DNA of 64,000 nucleotides from Pseudomonadota bacterium (GTDB lineage Bacteria > Pseudomonadota > Gammaproteobacteria > Burkholderiales > Rhodocyclaceae), in assembly GCA_018241725.1 (NCBI GenBank), contig JAFEDI010000097.1, positions 46,205-110,204 of the forward strand, read 5' to 3'. A program made the translations under genes and the position numbers. Shown one piece after another: positions 1-8,501 of the stretch. A model generated the notes under the pieces. That model searched no databases, was not told where the DNA came from, and was given only the letters and a program-made list of their open reading frames with translations. Position 1 is the first letter of the stretch, and the number at the start of each line of letters is the position of its first letter.

Positions 1-330
1 GGCAAGCAAGGCCTGGCCGCTATCGCTGAGTACGGCCAGATACTGGGGCAGGGTGGTTCCCAATGCGCCGGTTGGTGCGCTGTGAGGCGATGGCCAGGCT
101 TCCAGGCTGGCGTCGTCCTGCAGGGACAGGAGGGTTTCCAGCGCTTTCTCCGGTGATGCTTCCCCGCTCCACATGGTGGCCATCTCCAAGTTCAGCAGCG
201 GACTTTCAGCCTCCTGCAGGATGCTGCGCAGGACTCGCCGCCTGGGACAGCCGTCGTCGGCACGGGCAACGGCCTGCCAGGCACCGTAGGGCGTGACGGC
301 GAGATGGGAGCCGGGGACGATTTCAAGCAT
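1..330 (-). CDS. Hypothetical protein, 3' part outside window
   Basis: Only the first 110 codons are in the window; the frame stays open to the left edge. The ATG lies inside the last codons of the upstream GTPase gene (8-base overlap), which suggests translational coupling and fixes the start. The visible part is soluble-looking, without a signal peptide or membrane segment, and I recognise no family. It is the last visible gene of the roadblock/GTPase operon, so a role in the same signalling module is an inference from position only. Confidence 0.6.
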   Translation of the reverse strand, partial: MLEIVPGSHLAVTPYGAWQAVARADDGCPRRRVLRSILQEAESPLLNLEMATMWSGEASPEKALETLLSLQDDASLEAWPSPHSAPTGALGTTLPQYLAVLSDSGQALLA

Positions 331-883
331 CGCTCAGTCCAGGATTGAGAGTGAAGAGAAGTGCCTTCACCAGCATTGCCACGTCATCGCGGCTACGGGC
401 GTCGACGCGGAAGACGGCGGGTGTGGGGGTATGCCCGAGTTCGGCCAGACGAGCCCGGTACGCATCCAGACCTGGAGCCGGTGCGCGGTCCATATGGGTG
501 ACACCGATGGTGACGGCAGTGCCGGCGATGAAGTTCGAGAAGGCGCCCAGGTAGTTCTCCAGGTCGGTCAGAGGTTCAGGCTGGGCGTTGTTGATCAGCA
601 GGATCAGGCCAATCCCGCCGTTGCTGAGAATCTCCCACATGAAGCTGAAGCGTTCCTGGCCCGGAGTGCCGTAGAGCATGACCTTCTCTCCGCCGGGCAG
701 GTTGAGTACGCCGTAGTCCATGGCGACGGTGGTGGTTTTCTTCATGCCGGCGATCTCGTCGGTGGCCAGCGCTTCGGTGCTGACCGGCAGGATGTCGCTC
801 AAGGCATTGATGGCAGTGCTTTTGCCGGCACCCACTGTGCCGGAGAAGATGATCTTATTGTGACGGACGCGTTCAGACAGCAT
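323..883 (-). CDS. Small Ras-like GTPase (COG2229/MglA-like)
   Basis: A 186-residue single-domain GTP-binding protein. The P-loop GTVGAGKST is at residues 15-23, a threonine-rich switch I (KTTTVAMDYG) at about 49-58, GTPGQERF at 72-79 in the switch II position, and THMD at 129-132 as the base-recognition motif. The G3 motif lacks the usual DxxG aspartate, which is typical of the bacterial COG2229 group that pairs with roadblock/LC7 proteins. A roadblock gene is encoded five genes upstream in the same operon. The start overlaps the end of the preceding gene by 11 bases. The likely role is a nucleotide-dependent switch controlled by the roadblock partner; the output is unknown. Confidence 0.88.
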   Translation of the reverse strand: MLSERVRHNKIIFSGTVGAGKSTAINALSDILPVSTEALATDEIAGMKKTTTVAMDYGVLNLPGGEKVMLYGTPGQERFSFMWEILSNGGIGLILLINNAQPEPLTDLENYLGAFSNFIAGTAVTIGVTHMDRAPAPGLDAYRARLAELGHTPTPAVFRVDARSRDDVAMLVKALLFTLNPGLSDA

Positions 884-2006
884 TGAGAAGTTTCCTCAGA
901 ATGCGGGAAAGGATGGAGGGACGTTGGGGTGGAATGAGGGGCGCGACATCGTTGGCCGGTTGTGCAGGGGGCGAGATCGCCGCAAGGGGCTCGGGCTGGA
1001 ACAGTCCGGCAAAGTGAGCGGATGTATACGCCGAGAATACGTAGCGTTGCGGAATCTCGAGCCGTCTCGCGATCTCCACCGGGCTGGCCCACTCGCGGGT
1101 CCATAGCGCAACGATCCTCAGCGCATGCGGTGCGGCCCAGGTCCGCGTGAAGTTGGGCCAGGCACGCAGGCGAACGGGACGATAGGGATCGACCCCGGCC
1201 GGGAGGCGGCCGCGGGCCGCCCATGCTGCAATGTTCCACAGGAAGTCTTCGGCAGTGTGGAGCGTGTCCGTGCTGCCTGGACCGCTGAAGGTCAGGGCAT
1301 TGACAACGCGCGCTGTGGCATCCGGCAACTGGGCCATGGAGAAAGGACGCAATTGCGTGTCACGGAAGCTGGTTACGCAGACGGGCTGAGGCAAGGGGGG
1401 GACGCCGATCAGGCGGGGTAGGCCCGACACGACGTGGGGGCGGCCGGTCTTGATCGCTTCATCCAGGGCCTGGGCCAGATGCCCGATCAGGTATTGGGTG
1501 GGTTCGAAAAACAGCTTGGCGGGCAGAGGGGCGCCGGGCGAGGGCGGTATATCGTCGAGTGAGCCGCACAGATCCGGTTCCTCGTCACTGACCCATGGGC
1601 GGGGCTCGCTGCTCTCCTGGATCGCCATGTTGGTCAGGGCGACCGGCTGCAGAGGGCGTCCGAGGAGGGCGGCCCGGTTCAGTACGCCGGGCAGTGCATC
1701 CAGATTGAGAGGCTTGCTGACCGTGAGATGGTGCGGAAAGCGGGTTTGCAGGCTCTCGGGTCGGAACGCATAGCCGACAACACCGATCCCGGGGTGGCGG
1801 GCCAATTGGTTCAGGGCTTCGTCGACACCGGGGCGGTCATGATCCACGAGGACAACGTCGGCTTCATCAAGGGACTGTGCCAGGCGGATGCTCTGCTTCC
1901 AGTGCCGTTCGATGGAGAGTCCGATCAAGCGGTTATCCATGCTTCCGATGTGCAGCAGGAAGACGGCGGTCGGGGCCGGGGCGAGGACGGGTGAAGGGCG
2001 GCTCAT
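873..2006 (-). CDS. Unknown protein with receiver-like N-terminus and possible C-terminal winged helix
   Basis: This 377-residue protein matches no family I can name with confidence. Residues 12-115 have the pattern of a response-regulator receiver fold: VVLVDHDRPG around Asp55 resembles the phosphoacceptor strand and SKP at 97-99 resembles the conserved lysine-proline. The acidic pair normally found after strand 1 is absent, so it may be a pseudo-receiver. Residues 303-337 (SPVEIARRLEIPQRYVFSAY and following) look like a helix-turn-helix. That suggests an analogy to DUF742, the winged-helix partner in actinobacterial roadblock/GTPase conservons; this analogy is inference. No membrane segment is seen. 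It sits between the unknown gene at 2042 and the GTPase, overlapping the GTPase start. Confidence 0.75.
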   Translation of the reverse strand: MSRPSPVLAPAPTAVFLLHIGSMDNRLIGLSIERHWKQSIRLAQSLDEADVVLVDHDRPGVDEALNQLARHPGIGVVGYAFRPESLQTRFPHHLTVSKPLNLDALPGVLNRAALLGRPLQPVALTNMAIQESSEPRPWVSDEEPDLCGSLDDIPPSPGAPLPAKLFFEPTQYLIGHLAQALDEAIKTGRPHVVSGLPRLIGVPPLPQPVCVTSFRDTQLRPFSMAQLPDATARVVNALTFSGPGSTDTLHTAEDFLWNIAAWAARGRLPAGVDPYRPVRLRAWPNFTRTWAAPHALRIVALWTREWASPVEIARRLEIPQRYVFSAYTSAHFAGLFQPEPLAAISPPAQPANDVAPLIPPQRPSILSRILRKLLNAV

Positions 2007-2041
2007 GGTGTTGAGGCGGGGCAGGTATCCACAGAAAGGAC

Positions 2042-2533
2042 TCAGGGGGTACGGGACATGCTGGCAGGTGAGGCGTGGATCGGTGCAGACCGGAGGAAGG
2101 CACGGTTTCCTTCCACCGGTCTGGCGAGCACAACGCCGCGCAGGGCGAGCTGGGGATCGTGGCGATCAACGCCGCGGTGCAGGCGGGCGTGCAGATAGAT
2201 ATCCAGATTGTGCTGCTCCAGCGCCCCGTGATGCTGGCGGAGCATGCGAGTCCGCAGATCGAGTCCGCATGCTCCGAGGGCGATCCACAGGTCTACGACC
2301 GCTGCTGCGGTCTGGGCAGGATTGCCGAGTGCGTGCCAGACTGAGATCCGTTGCATGTGGGCATGGAGGTTTCCCGGGTGACGTCCGATCTCACCGGCCA
2401 GCAGCGTGGCGGTTGCCGGTGAGCGCCAGACCGCCGCGATGTCCAGCGTTCGGACCGGGAGGCCGAAATCCGCCGGTGGGGCAGGTTCCTGCAGCCGCTC
2501 AGGGGCGTCGGGGATCGTGATGAAGATGTTCAC
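2042..2533 (-). CDS. Hypothetical protein of the roadblock/GTPase operon
   Basis: A 163-residue protein with no signal peptide or membrane helix and no motif I recognise. It is rich in Leu, Ala, His and Arg. Its ATG overlaps the stop codon of the PhnD-like gene by four bases (ATGA), so it is almost certainly co-translated with it. It is followed 35 bases later by the receiver-like protein. A role as an adaptor in the module is only a guess from position. Confidence 0.7.
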   Translation of the reverse strand: MNIFITIPDAPERLQEPAPPADFGLPVRTLDIAAVWRSPATATLLAGEIGRHPGNLHAHMQRISVWHALGNPAQTAAAVVDLWIALGACGLDLRTRMLRQHHGALEQHNLDIYLHARLHRGVDRHDPQLALRGVVLARPVEGNRAFLRSAPIHASPASMSRTP

Positions 2534-3276
2534 TGGGTCAGAGTGGAAATGATGTCGATCATGAACTCCACGTCTTCCTGCTGGATGGGTTGCCAGCGGG
2601 TGGCGCCGAGTGCCGACAGCAGATCCTGCCCCTTTTCCGTTTCGTGCATGGACAGCAGGATGCGTACGAAATCGTCGGCCCGGGAATGTAGGTCGCGGCC
2701 GATCAGGAAGACATGATGGATGACCTGAATGTCACTGGTGACCAGGACCTTGAGCTCCCGCCGGACGATGGAGGACAGGCCCCGATAGGCGCCCACCGGC
2801 ATGAAGCCCACATCGACCTGGCCGCGCAGGACGTCCTTGGCGACCTGGATGTAAGTGCCGCGTTGTTGTTCGACGGTGTTGTCCGCATTCAGATTGGCGG
2901 GTTCGAGCAGGATCCGGCCGATTGTATTGACGCACGGATCATTGGCGCAGGCGATACGGGTTCCGGGTTGAAGATCGCCGATGGCCTGAGCAGGGTGGCC
3001 GAGTGCCGTGACGACAACCATTTCGTCGGGAGCGCCATCCGGCTGCGCGATGGCGCGAAAGCCCTTCTCCCTGACCAGAAGGGAGGCGTCGAAGGGGTTG
3101 GCATGAATCAGGTCCACCTGTCCCGCTGCGATCGCAGCCCGTTGCGCGTCGAAACCGTCGTGGAGTTCCAGGTGGATGGGGATCGACAGGGAACGCTGCA
3201 ACCAGGTGTTGAAGATGTACCAGTCGGAAATGCGCTCGGCTGGAAAGCTGGGGCTGACGGTGAAGTTGAAGCTCAT
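2530..3276 (-). CDS. PhnD-like phosphate/phosphonate-type substrate-binding protein, apparently cytoplasmic
   Basis: The protein has the layout of the PhnD/SsuA-like periplasmic-binding fold (type II). It begins with FNFTVSPSFP, has AGQVDLIHANPFDASLL in lobe 1 and RGQVDVGFMPVGAYRGL in lobe 2. I chose the ATG at 3276 because it overlaps the stop of the PAS gene as ATGA; a start 12 bases upstream is also open. Neither start gives a signal peptide, and there is no ABC permease or ATPase nearby. The domain therefore probably works as a cytoplasmic ligand sensor rather than a transporter subunit (inference). Its length of 248 residues equals a bare binding domain. Confidence 0.8.
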   Translation of the reverse strand: MSFNFTVSPSFPAERISDWYIFNTWLQRSLSIPIHLELHDGFDAQRAAIAAGQVDLIHANPFDASLLVREKGFRAIAQPDGAPDEMVVVTALGHPAQAIGDLQPGTRIACANDPCVNTIGRILLEPANLNADNTVEQQRGTYIQVAKDVLRGQVDVGFMPVGAYRGLSSIVRRELKVLVTSDIQVIHHVFLIGRDLHSRADDFVRILLSMHETEKGQDLLSALGATRWQPIQQEDVEFMIDIISTLTQ

Positions 3277-3752
3277 GACCGGATCCACTCCCTGTAAGTC
3301 GCTTCTGCCTGGGCCACTTTCTCACGGGAGGGTTCCCGCCGGACCGAGGTATACCCGACGATGCGTTCGTCCCGAACGTTGGGGACCACTGTGGCGAACA
3401 CCCAGTAGTGGCCCCCATCCTTGCGGAGGTTCTTCACGTAACCGTGCCATTGGCGCCCGGCCTGGACTGTTTCCCACAGATCGCGGAAGGCGGCGGCAGG
3501 CATGTCTGGATGACGCAGCAGGCAGTGGGGCTGGCCGATCAACTCGCTGCGCTCGTAACCCGACATGTCCACGAAGGACTGGTTGCATTGGGTGATGATG
3601 CCGCGTGTGTCGGTACGTGAAACGATCAGCCGGCCCTGCGGGTAAGGCGTTTCGACATGAGTCACGAAAACCCGGCGGCTGCTGCCGTCGGCATAGTCCA
3701 GGCGATGCTCGATGGCGCCGCCTGCGTTGGAGAGAGGAGGCATGTCGAGCAT
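3273..3752 (-). CDS. Aer-like single PAS-domain protein
   Basis: The ATG at 3752 gives a 159-residue protein and lies just after the roadblock stop; the longer open frame upstream overlaps that gene and is unlikely to be used. Residues about 42-140 form a PAS domain very like that of the aerotaxis receptor Aer: RHPDMP at 80-85, then GRQWHGYVKNLRKDGGHYWV at 99-118. In Aer this domain binds FAD and senses redox or oxygen. There is no HAMP, methyl-accepting, kinase or GGDEF domain, so the signal must be passed by protein contact, plausibly to the roadblock/GTPase pair. Flavin binding is inferred from similarity. Confidence 0.85.
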   Translation of the reverse strand: MLDMPPLSNAGGAIEHRLDYADGSSRRVFVTHVETPYPQGRLIVSRTDTRGIITQCNQSFVDMSGYERSELIGQPHCLLRHPDMPAAAFRDLWETVQAGRQWHGYVKNLRKDGGHYWVFATVVPNVRDERIVGYTSVRREPSREKVAQAEATYREWIRS

Positions 3753-3765
3753 CGTGAACTCCTTG

Positions 3766-4137
3766 TCAGCCGAGAATGCCGCCGATCGCGTCAGCCGCGC
3801 GGCGTACGTCGAGAAATACCAAGCCCAGCTTGGCCGTAGGCTTGGCCATGACGGTGAGTACTGCATCGGTGCCTGCCTGAACCATCAGCACGTAGCCCTT
3901 GGCGCCCTTGATCAGAACCTGTTCGAGGTTGCCGCGGGCCAGTTCCCGGGCGGTGCGGTCCCCCAGGGACAGCATGGCGGCGCTCATCGCGCCGACCCGG
4001 TCTTCGTCCACGGTATTGGGCAGCAGGGCCGCCATCATCAGCCCGTCGGAGGAAATGATGGCCGAGGCCTCTATATCCGCTGAGCTTCCGTTCAGGTCGT
4101 TGAGTACGGTTTGAAGCATGTCGGATCGCATTTGCAT
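3766..4137 (-). CDS. Roadblock/LC7 domain protein
   Basis: A roadblock/longin-fold protein of about 123 residues. It shows IEASAIISSDGLMMAALLPN, a central VLIKGAKGYVLMVQAG strand region and LGLVFLDVRRAADAI at the end, all typical of bacterial MglB-like or CvnB-like proteins that act on small GTPases. The start is uncertain: ATGs at 4137 and 4131 and a longer one at 4209 are all in frame, and none has a strong ribosome-binding site. It is the first gene of the seven-gene minus-strand operon ending beyond the left edge. Its expected partner is the GTPase at 323-883. Confidence 0.87.
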   Translation of the reverse strand: MQMRSDMLQTVLNDLNGSSADIEASAIISSDGLMMAALLPNTVDEDRVGAMSAAMLSLGDRTARELARGNLEQVLIKGAKGYVLMVQAGTDAVLTVMAKPTAKLGLVFLDVRRAADAIGGILG

Positions 4138-4363
4138 CACTTTCAAGGTCGATTTTCTGTAGAGATCTGCCTGAGCCGGTGAGGCGGAAAGCAGGTCCGG
4201 GAATCCCATTCGTTTAGGTGTTTTGAATTGTTTCTGAATGTCATTATTCCATATGTTTTGAGGGTGTATAAGGGTGTCGTCGGGGGATTGTCGATGTCCG
4301 GCTCGATAATGGGGCCTCGCGTTAGAATCGCGGTTTGATTGCCTCAGCGCGAGATGGAGCTAG

Positions 4364-4597
4364 ATGATGGATTTCGACAAGGAAGTGGACGCCCGGGGGC
4401 TCAATTGCCCGTTGCCGATCCTGCGGGCCAAGAAGGGCTTGGCCGAACTGCAGGCCGGGCAGGTGATGCGCGTGCTGGCGACGGATCCGGGGTCGGTGAA
4501 GGACTTCGCGGCCTTTGCCCGTCAGACGGGCAATGATCTGATCGGGCAGCAGGAGTTGCCGGACGGCGCCTACGAGTTCTTCCTGCGGCGCAAGTAA
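4364..4597 (+). CDS. tusA: TusA/SirA-family sulfur carrier protein
   Basis: A 77-residue protein with the family signature DARGLNCPLPILRAKKGL; the conserved cysteine in CPLPIL at residue 15 would carry the persulfide. Length matches the family. TusA relays sulfur from cysteine desulfurase to tRNA thiolation and other sulfur-transfer pathways in the cytoplasm. It stands alone, divergent from the roadblock operon and convergent with valS. A shared bidirectional terminator separates it from valS. Other members of the family serve different sulfur routes, so the exact acceptor is not shown here. Confidence 0.9.
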   Translation: MMDFDKEVDARGLNCPLPILRAKKGLAELQAGQVMRVLATDPGSVKDFAAFARQTGNDLIGQQELPDGAYEFFLRRK

Positions 4598-4608
4598 AGA
4601 CAGATGGG

Positions 4609-4647
4609 CAAAAAAAAGCCACGCATCATGCGTGGCTTTTTTTTTGA
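4609..4647. terminator. Bidirectional intrinsic terminator between tusA and valS
   Basis: A 10-bp perfect stem (AAGCCACGCA / TGCGTGGCTT, three-base loop) is flanked by an A-run on the left and a T-run on the right. It can therefore terminate both the plus-strand tusA and the minus-strand valS transcripts. Confidence 0.9.
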
Positions 4648-4674
4648 GCGTGGCGCCCTCAGGGCGCCACGGCG

Positions 4675-7521
4675 TCAGAGCCCGGACAGCTTCGCCAGCT
4701 GGGGCTTGAGCTTGTCGACGGTGGCCGAGAAGTTGGCCAGGCGTTCTTTCTCCTGGGCGACCACCGCTGCCGGGGCGCGGGCCACGAAGCTCTCGTTGGA
4801 AAGCTTGGCGTTGGCCTTGACGATTTCCCCTTCGAGGCGGGCGATCTCCTTCGAGATGCGCTCGCGCTCGGCGGCAATGTCGATTTCCACCTTCAACATC
4901 AGGCGCTGCTCGCCGACGATGGCGACGGGCGCGAGCTCCTCGCTGCCGATCTCGTCCACCACCTGGACTTCGGACAGCTTGGCCAGGCCCGCGATGTAGG
5001 GCGCGAACTTGCTCAGGCGTTCGGCATTGCCGGTTGCCACCAACGGCATGCGCTGGGCCGGCGAAATGTTCATCTCGCCACGCAGGTTGCGGCAGGCGTA
5101 GATCAGGCCTTTGAGCTCGGCGACATCGGCTTCGCTCTTCTCGTCGAGCTTGCCCAGGTCGGCTTCCGGATAGCGGGCCAGGCACAGGCTGTCCACATCC
5201 TTGCGGCCGGCCAGCGGGGCGACGGTCTGCCACAATTCTTCGGTGACGAAGGGGATCAGCGGGTGGGCCAGGCGCAGCACGGTCTCCAGCACGCGGATCA
5301 GCGTGCGGCGGGTGCCGCGCTGGGTGGCCTCGTCGCCGGTCTGGATTTGCACCTTGGCGAGTTCCAGGTACCAGTCGCAGTACTCGTCCCAGATAAATTC
5401 GTAGACGGATTTGGAAACCTGGTCGAAGCGGTATTCGCCAAAGTGGTTGGCGATTTCCTGCTCCAGGCGCTGCAGGCGGCTGACGATCCAGCGGTCCACG
5501 AAGGAGAAGGCCAGCGGGGCGCTGCCGCCGCAGCTGGGGCCGTCCTGCGTGTGCTCGAGGCCCAGGTCGTGGCCCTGGACGTTCATCAGCACGAAGCGGG
5601 TGGCGTTCCACAGCTTGTTGCAGAAGTTGCGGTAACCTTCGCAACGGCTCATGTCGAACTTGATGTCGCGGCCGGGGCTGGCGAGGCTGGCGAAGGTGAA
5701 GCGCAGCGCGTCGGTGCCGAAGGCCGGGATGCCCTCCGGGAACTCCTTGCGGGTCTTCTTCTCGATGCTGGCGGCCTGCTTGGGGTTCATCAGGCCGGTG
5801 GTGCGCTTGGCGACCAGCGCATCGATGCCGATGCCGTCGATCAGGTCGATCGGGTCGAGCACGTTGCCCTTCGACTTGGACATCTTCTGGCCTTCGCCGT
5901 CGCGGATCAGGCCGTGCACATACACGTGCTTGAACGGGATCTTGCCGGTGATGTGCTTGGTCATCATGACCATGCGGGCGACCCAGAAGAAGATGATGTC
6001 GAAGCCGGTGACCAGCACCGTGGACGGCAGGTAGAGGTCCAGCGCGTCGTTGGACTTGGCGGGCCACTCCGGCGTCCAGTCGAGGGTCGAGAAGGGCCAC
6101 AGGGCGGACGAGTACCAGGTGTCGAGCACGTCCGGGTCGCGGGTCAGCGGGCCGGGATAGCCAGCCTTGTCGGCCAGAGCGCGGGCTTCTTCCTCGTTAT
6201 GAGCGACGAAGCACTCGCCGTCGATGCCGTACCAGGCCGGAATCTGGTGGCCCCACCACAGCTGGCGGGAGATGCACCAGTCCTGAATGTTGTTGAGCCA
6301 CTGGTTGTAGGTGTTGACCCAGTTGCCGGGGACGAACTCGATTTCACCTGAGCTGACGACTTCCAGCGCCTTCTCGGTGATCGACTTGCCGTCCTCGCCC
6401 GGCTTGGACATGGCGACGAACCACTGGTCCGTGAGCATCGGCTCGATGACCACGCCGGTACGGTCGCCACGGGGAACCTGCAGCTTGTGGGGCTTGGTGT
6501 CCACCAGCACACCGGCGGCTTCCAGGTCGGCGACGATGGCCTTGCGGGCATCGAAGCGGTCGAGGCCCTGGTACTTTGCCGGGGCGTGTTCGTTGATCTT
6601 GGCGTCCAGCGTGAGGATGCTGATCTGGGCGAGCTTGTGGCGCTGGCCGACGGCGTAGTCGTTGAAGTCGTGGGCCGGGGTAACCTTGACCACGCCAGTG
6701 CCGAACTCACGGTCCACGTAGTCGTCGGCGATGATCGGGATGTCGCGGTCGCACAGCGGCAGGCGGACGGTCTTGCCGATCAGGTGGGCGTAGCGCTCGT
6801 CTTCCGGATGGACCATCACGGCCACGTCACCGAGCATGGTCTCGGGGCGGGTAGTGGCAACGGTCAGGCCGCTCAGTTCGCCGATCTGGCCTTCGCTGAA
6901 CGGGTAGTGGATGTGCCACATGAAGCCGTCTTCTTCTTCCTGGACTACTTCCAGGTCGGAGACGGCGGTGTGCAGCTTGGGATCCCAGTTGACCAGACGC
7001 TTGCCGCGGTAGATCAGGCCTTCGTTGTAGAGGCGCACGAAGGTTTCGGTGACGACCTTGTTGAGGCCGGCGTCCATCGTGAAGCGCTCGCGGCTCCAGT
7101 CCGGGCTGGTGCCCAGGCGGCGCATCTGCTTGGTGATGGTGCCGCCGGAGTATTCCTTCCACTCCCAAACCTTTTCGAGGAACTTCTCGCGGCCGAGGTC
7201 GTGGCGGGAGACGCCCTGGGCGTCCAGCTGGCGTTCGACGACGATCTGCGTGGCGATGCCAGCGTGGTCGGTGCCCGGCTGCCACAGCGTGTTCCAGCCG
7301 CGCATGCGGTGGTAGCGCGTCAGCGCGTCCATGATGGTCTGGTTGAAGCCGTGACCCATGTGCAGGGTACCGGTGACGTTGGGCGGCGGCAGCAGGATGC
7401 AGAAGGATTGTTCGGCAGGCTTGCTGCGATCGAGGCCGGCGGCGAAGTAGCCGCTGGCTTCCCAGTGTTCATACCAGCGGCGTTCAATTTCCGCCGGCTC
7501 GAAACTCTTGGCCAGTTCCAT
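4675..7521 (-). CDS. valS: Valyl-tRNA synthetase
   Basis: A class I aminoacyl-tRNA synthetase of 948 residues, the usual ValS length. The HIGH motif appears as HMGH at residues 54-57 after PPPNVTG, and KMSKSKGN lies near residue 545. An editing domain lies between them. The C-terminus has the coiled-coil tRNA-binding arm typical of ValS ([20 protein letters not shown]). The start at [12 protein letters not shown] is chosen because the longer upstream frame runs through the neighbouring gene and has no homologous character. The gene is last in a pepA-holC-unknown-valS minus-strand run. Confidence 0.97.
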   Translation of the reverse strand: MELAKSFEPAEIERRWYEHWEASGYFAAGLDRSKPAEQSFCILLPPPNVTGTLHMGHGFNQTIMDALTRYHRMRGWNTLWQPGTDHAGIATQIVVERQLDAQGVSRHDLGREKFLEKVWEWKEYSGGTITKQMRRLGTSPDWSRERFTMDAGLNKVVTETFVRLYNEGLIYRGKRLVNWDPKLHTAVSDLEVVQEEEDGFMWHIHYPFSEGQIGELSGLTVATTRPETMLGDVAVMVHPEDERYAHLIGKTVRLPLCDRDIPIIADDYVDREFGTGVVKVTPAHDFNDYAVGQRHKLAQISILTLDAKINEHAPAKYQGLDRFDARKAIVADLEAAGVLVDTKPHKLQVPRGDRTGVVIEPMLTDQWFVAMSKPGEDGKSITEKALEVVSSGEIEFVPGNWVNTYNQWLNNIQDWCISRQLWWGHQIPAWYGIDGECFVAHNEEEARALADKAGYPGPLTRDPDVLDTWYSSALWPFSTLDWTPEWPAKSNDALDLYLPSTVLVTGFDIIFFWVARMVMMTKHITGKIPFKHVYVHGLIRDGEGQKMSKSKGNVLDPIDLIDGIGIDALVAKRTTGLMNPKQAASIEKKTRKEFPEGIPAFGTDALRFTFASLASPGRDIKFDMSRCEGYRNFCNKLWNATRFVLMNVQGHDLGLEHTQDGPSCGGSAPLAFSFVDRWIVSRLQRLEQEIANHFGEYRFDQVSKSVYEFIWDEYCDWYLELAKVQIQTGDEATQRGTRRTLIRVLETVLRLAHPLIPFVTEELWQTVAPLAGRKDVDSLCLARYPEADLGKLDEKSEADVAELKGLIYACRNLRGEMNISPAQRMPLVATGNAERLSKFAPYIAGLAKLSEVQVVDEIGSEELAPVAIVGEQRLMLKVEIDIAAERERISKEIARLEGEIVKANAKLSNESFVARAPAAVVAQEKERLANFSATVDKLKPQLAKLSGL

Positions 7522-7601
7522 GGGGTCTGTCTTTAAGGCAAAACGCGGATTATAGCGGATGCGCCGGGCTCGACTGCCGGCGACCATCGATGGGGGACGG
7601 A

Positions 7602-8051
7602 TCAGCCGATCTGGCTGTCGTCGTCCAGTTTGTCGGCGATCTCGGCCGACAGGAGAGGGAGGAGAGTGGCGCGAAGGTGGGCGCCGGCGGCTTCGCGCAG
7701 TCGTTCGGCGAGATCGTCCAGTTCGCGGGAAACCAGCTGGGGCAGCTCGTTGTTGACCCATTCCTCGATATGGCGGCTGATGGCCGTGTCGAGGGCGACG
7801 AGGCGCTCTGCGAGATGATCGGTGGCTTGTCCGACGGCCAGCCGCGATGCCGGCTCACCTTCGGGGGCGGGCGCTTCGTTGATCGGCTCCAGGATGATCG
7901 GGTTCGAGCTCTCGCCGATGTAGGGCTCGATGCGTTCATCCACGACGTCTGTAAGGACGGGTAGATCGTCGCCTTCGTCGGGCTCGTCGAGTGACGCAGC
8001 GACCTCCTCGTCATCGAGGGAGATTTCAAATTCCGGCTTGGTTTGTGTCAT
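7602..8051 (-). CDS. Acidic conserved-looking hypothetical protein between holC and valS
   Basis: A 149-residue protein with no recognised family. The first 70 residues are strongly acidic and low in complexity ([20 protein letters not shown]). The last 75 are predicted helical (amphipathic, [20 protein letters not shown] and following), which suggests a disordered tail plus a helical interaction domain. Its ATG overlaps the holC stop as ATGA, so it is translationally coupled to a DNA polymerase III subunit. It is soluble, with no signal peptide. Confidence 0.78.
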   Translation of the reverse strand: MTQTKPEFEISLDDEEVAASLDEPDEGDDLPVLTDVVDERIEPYIGESSNPIILEPINEAPAPEGEPASRLAVGQATDHLAERLVALDTAISRHIEEWVNNELPQLVSRELDDLAERLREAAGAHLRATLLPLLSAEIADKLDDDSQIG

Positions 8052-8482
8052 TCGCCGCTCCGTTGGGCGAGGTCGTGGGCACTGAGGGTGTATCCCCGCT
8101 CCTTGTAGCTGCGGTAACGGCGGCGAGCAGCCTGGCGCTCTGCTTCGCTGGGACCGACGATCTCGAGCACCAGCTGGAAGCGGTCAAAGGCGGCAGGCAG
8201 TTCGTCCCCGAGATTGACCAGTACTTCATCGTGCGGCAGCACGTCCAGCGAGTTGCCGATGACGACCGGGGTTTCCGCAGCGAGCGGCGAGCCCGCCGCC
8301 ACGTGGGGAACGAAGGCGAGGGGCTGTAAGCCCCACAGCATCTGGTCGAAGTGGCGGGCGATGCCGTTGTCTGGTGCGAAGACCGAGATATTGTGCCCGC
8401 GGGAGCGGGCCTTGGTCGTCAGCACGCAGGCTACCCGCAGCCGATCGGGGGCGTTGTGGTAGAAGCGGATCTCGTTTGTCAC
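8048..8482 (-). CDS. holC: DNA polymerase III chi subunit
   Basis: HolC family protein of about 144 residues: it starts VTNEIRFYHNAPDRL and contains the conserved ARHFDQMLWG and FVPHV stretches and the LVNLGDELP core. Chi links the clamp loader (through psi) to single-strand DNA binding protein. I prefer the GTG at 8482 because family members begin two or three residues before the first beta strand; an ATG at 8518 that would overlap pepA is the alternative. holC next to pepA and valS is the common proteobacterial order. Confidence 0.88.
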   Translation of the reverse strand: MTNEIRFYHNAPDRLRVACVLTTKARSRGHNISVFAPDNGIARHFDQMLWGLQPLAFVPHVAAGSPLAAETPVVIGNSLDVLPHDEVLVNLGDELPAAFDRFQLVLEIVGPSEAERQAARRRYRSYKERGYTLSAHDLAQRSGE

Positions 8483-8501
8483 GCCGGGCTCACGGGCCGG
8501 T

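Noticed and set aside
4322-6100. Long minus-strand frame overlapping valS in another phase
   Set aside because: It is the same strand as valS in a shifted frame, rich in Arg, Pro and Gly, as expected from high-GC codons read out of phase; valS is intact.
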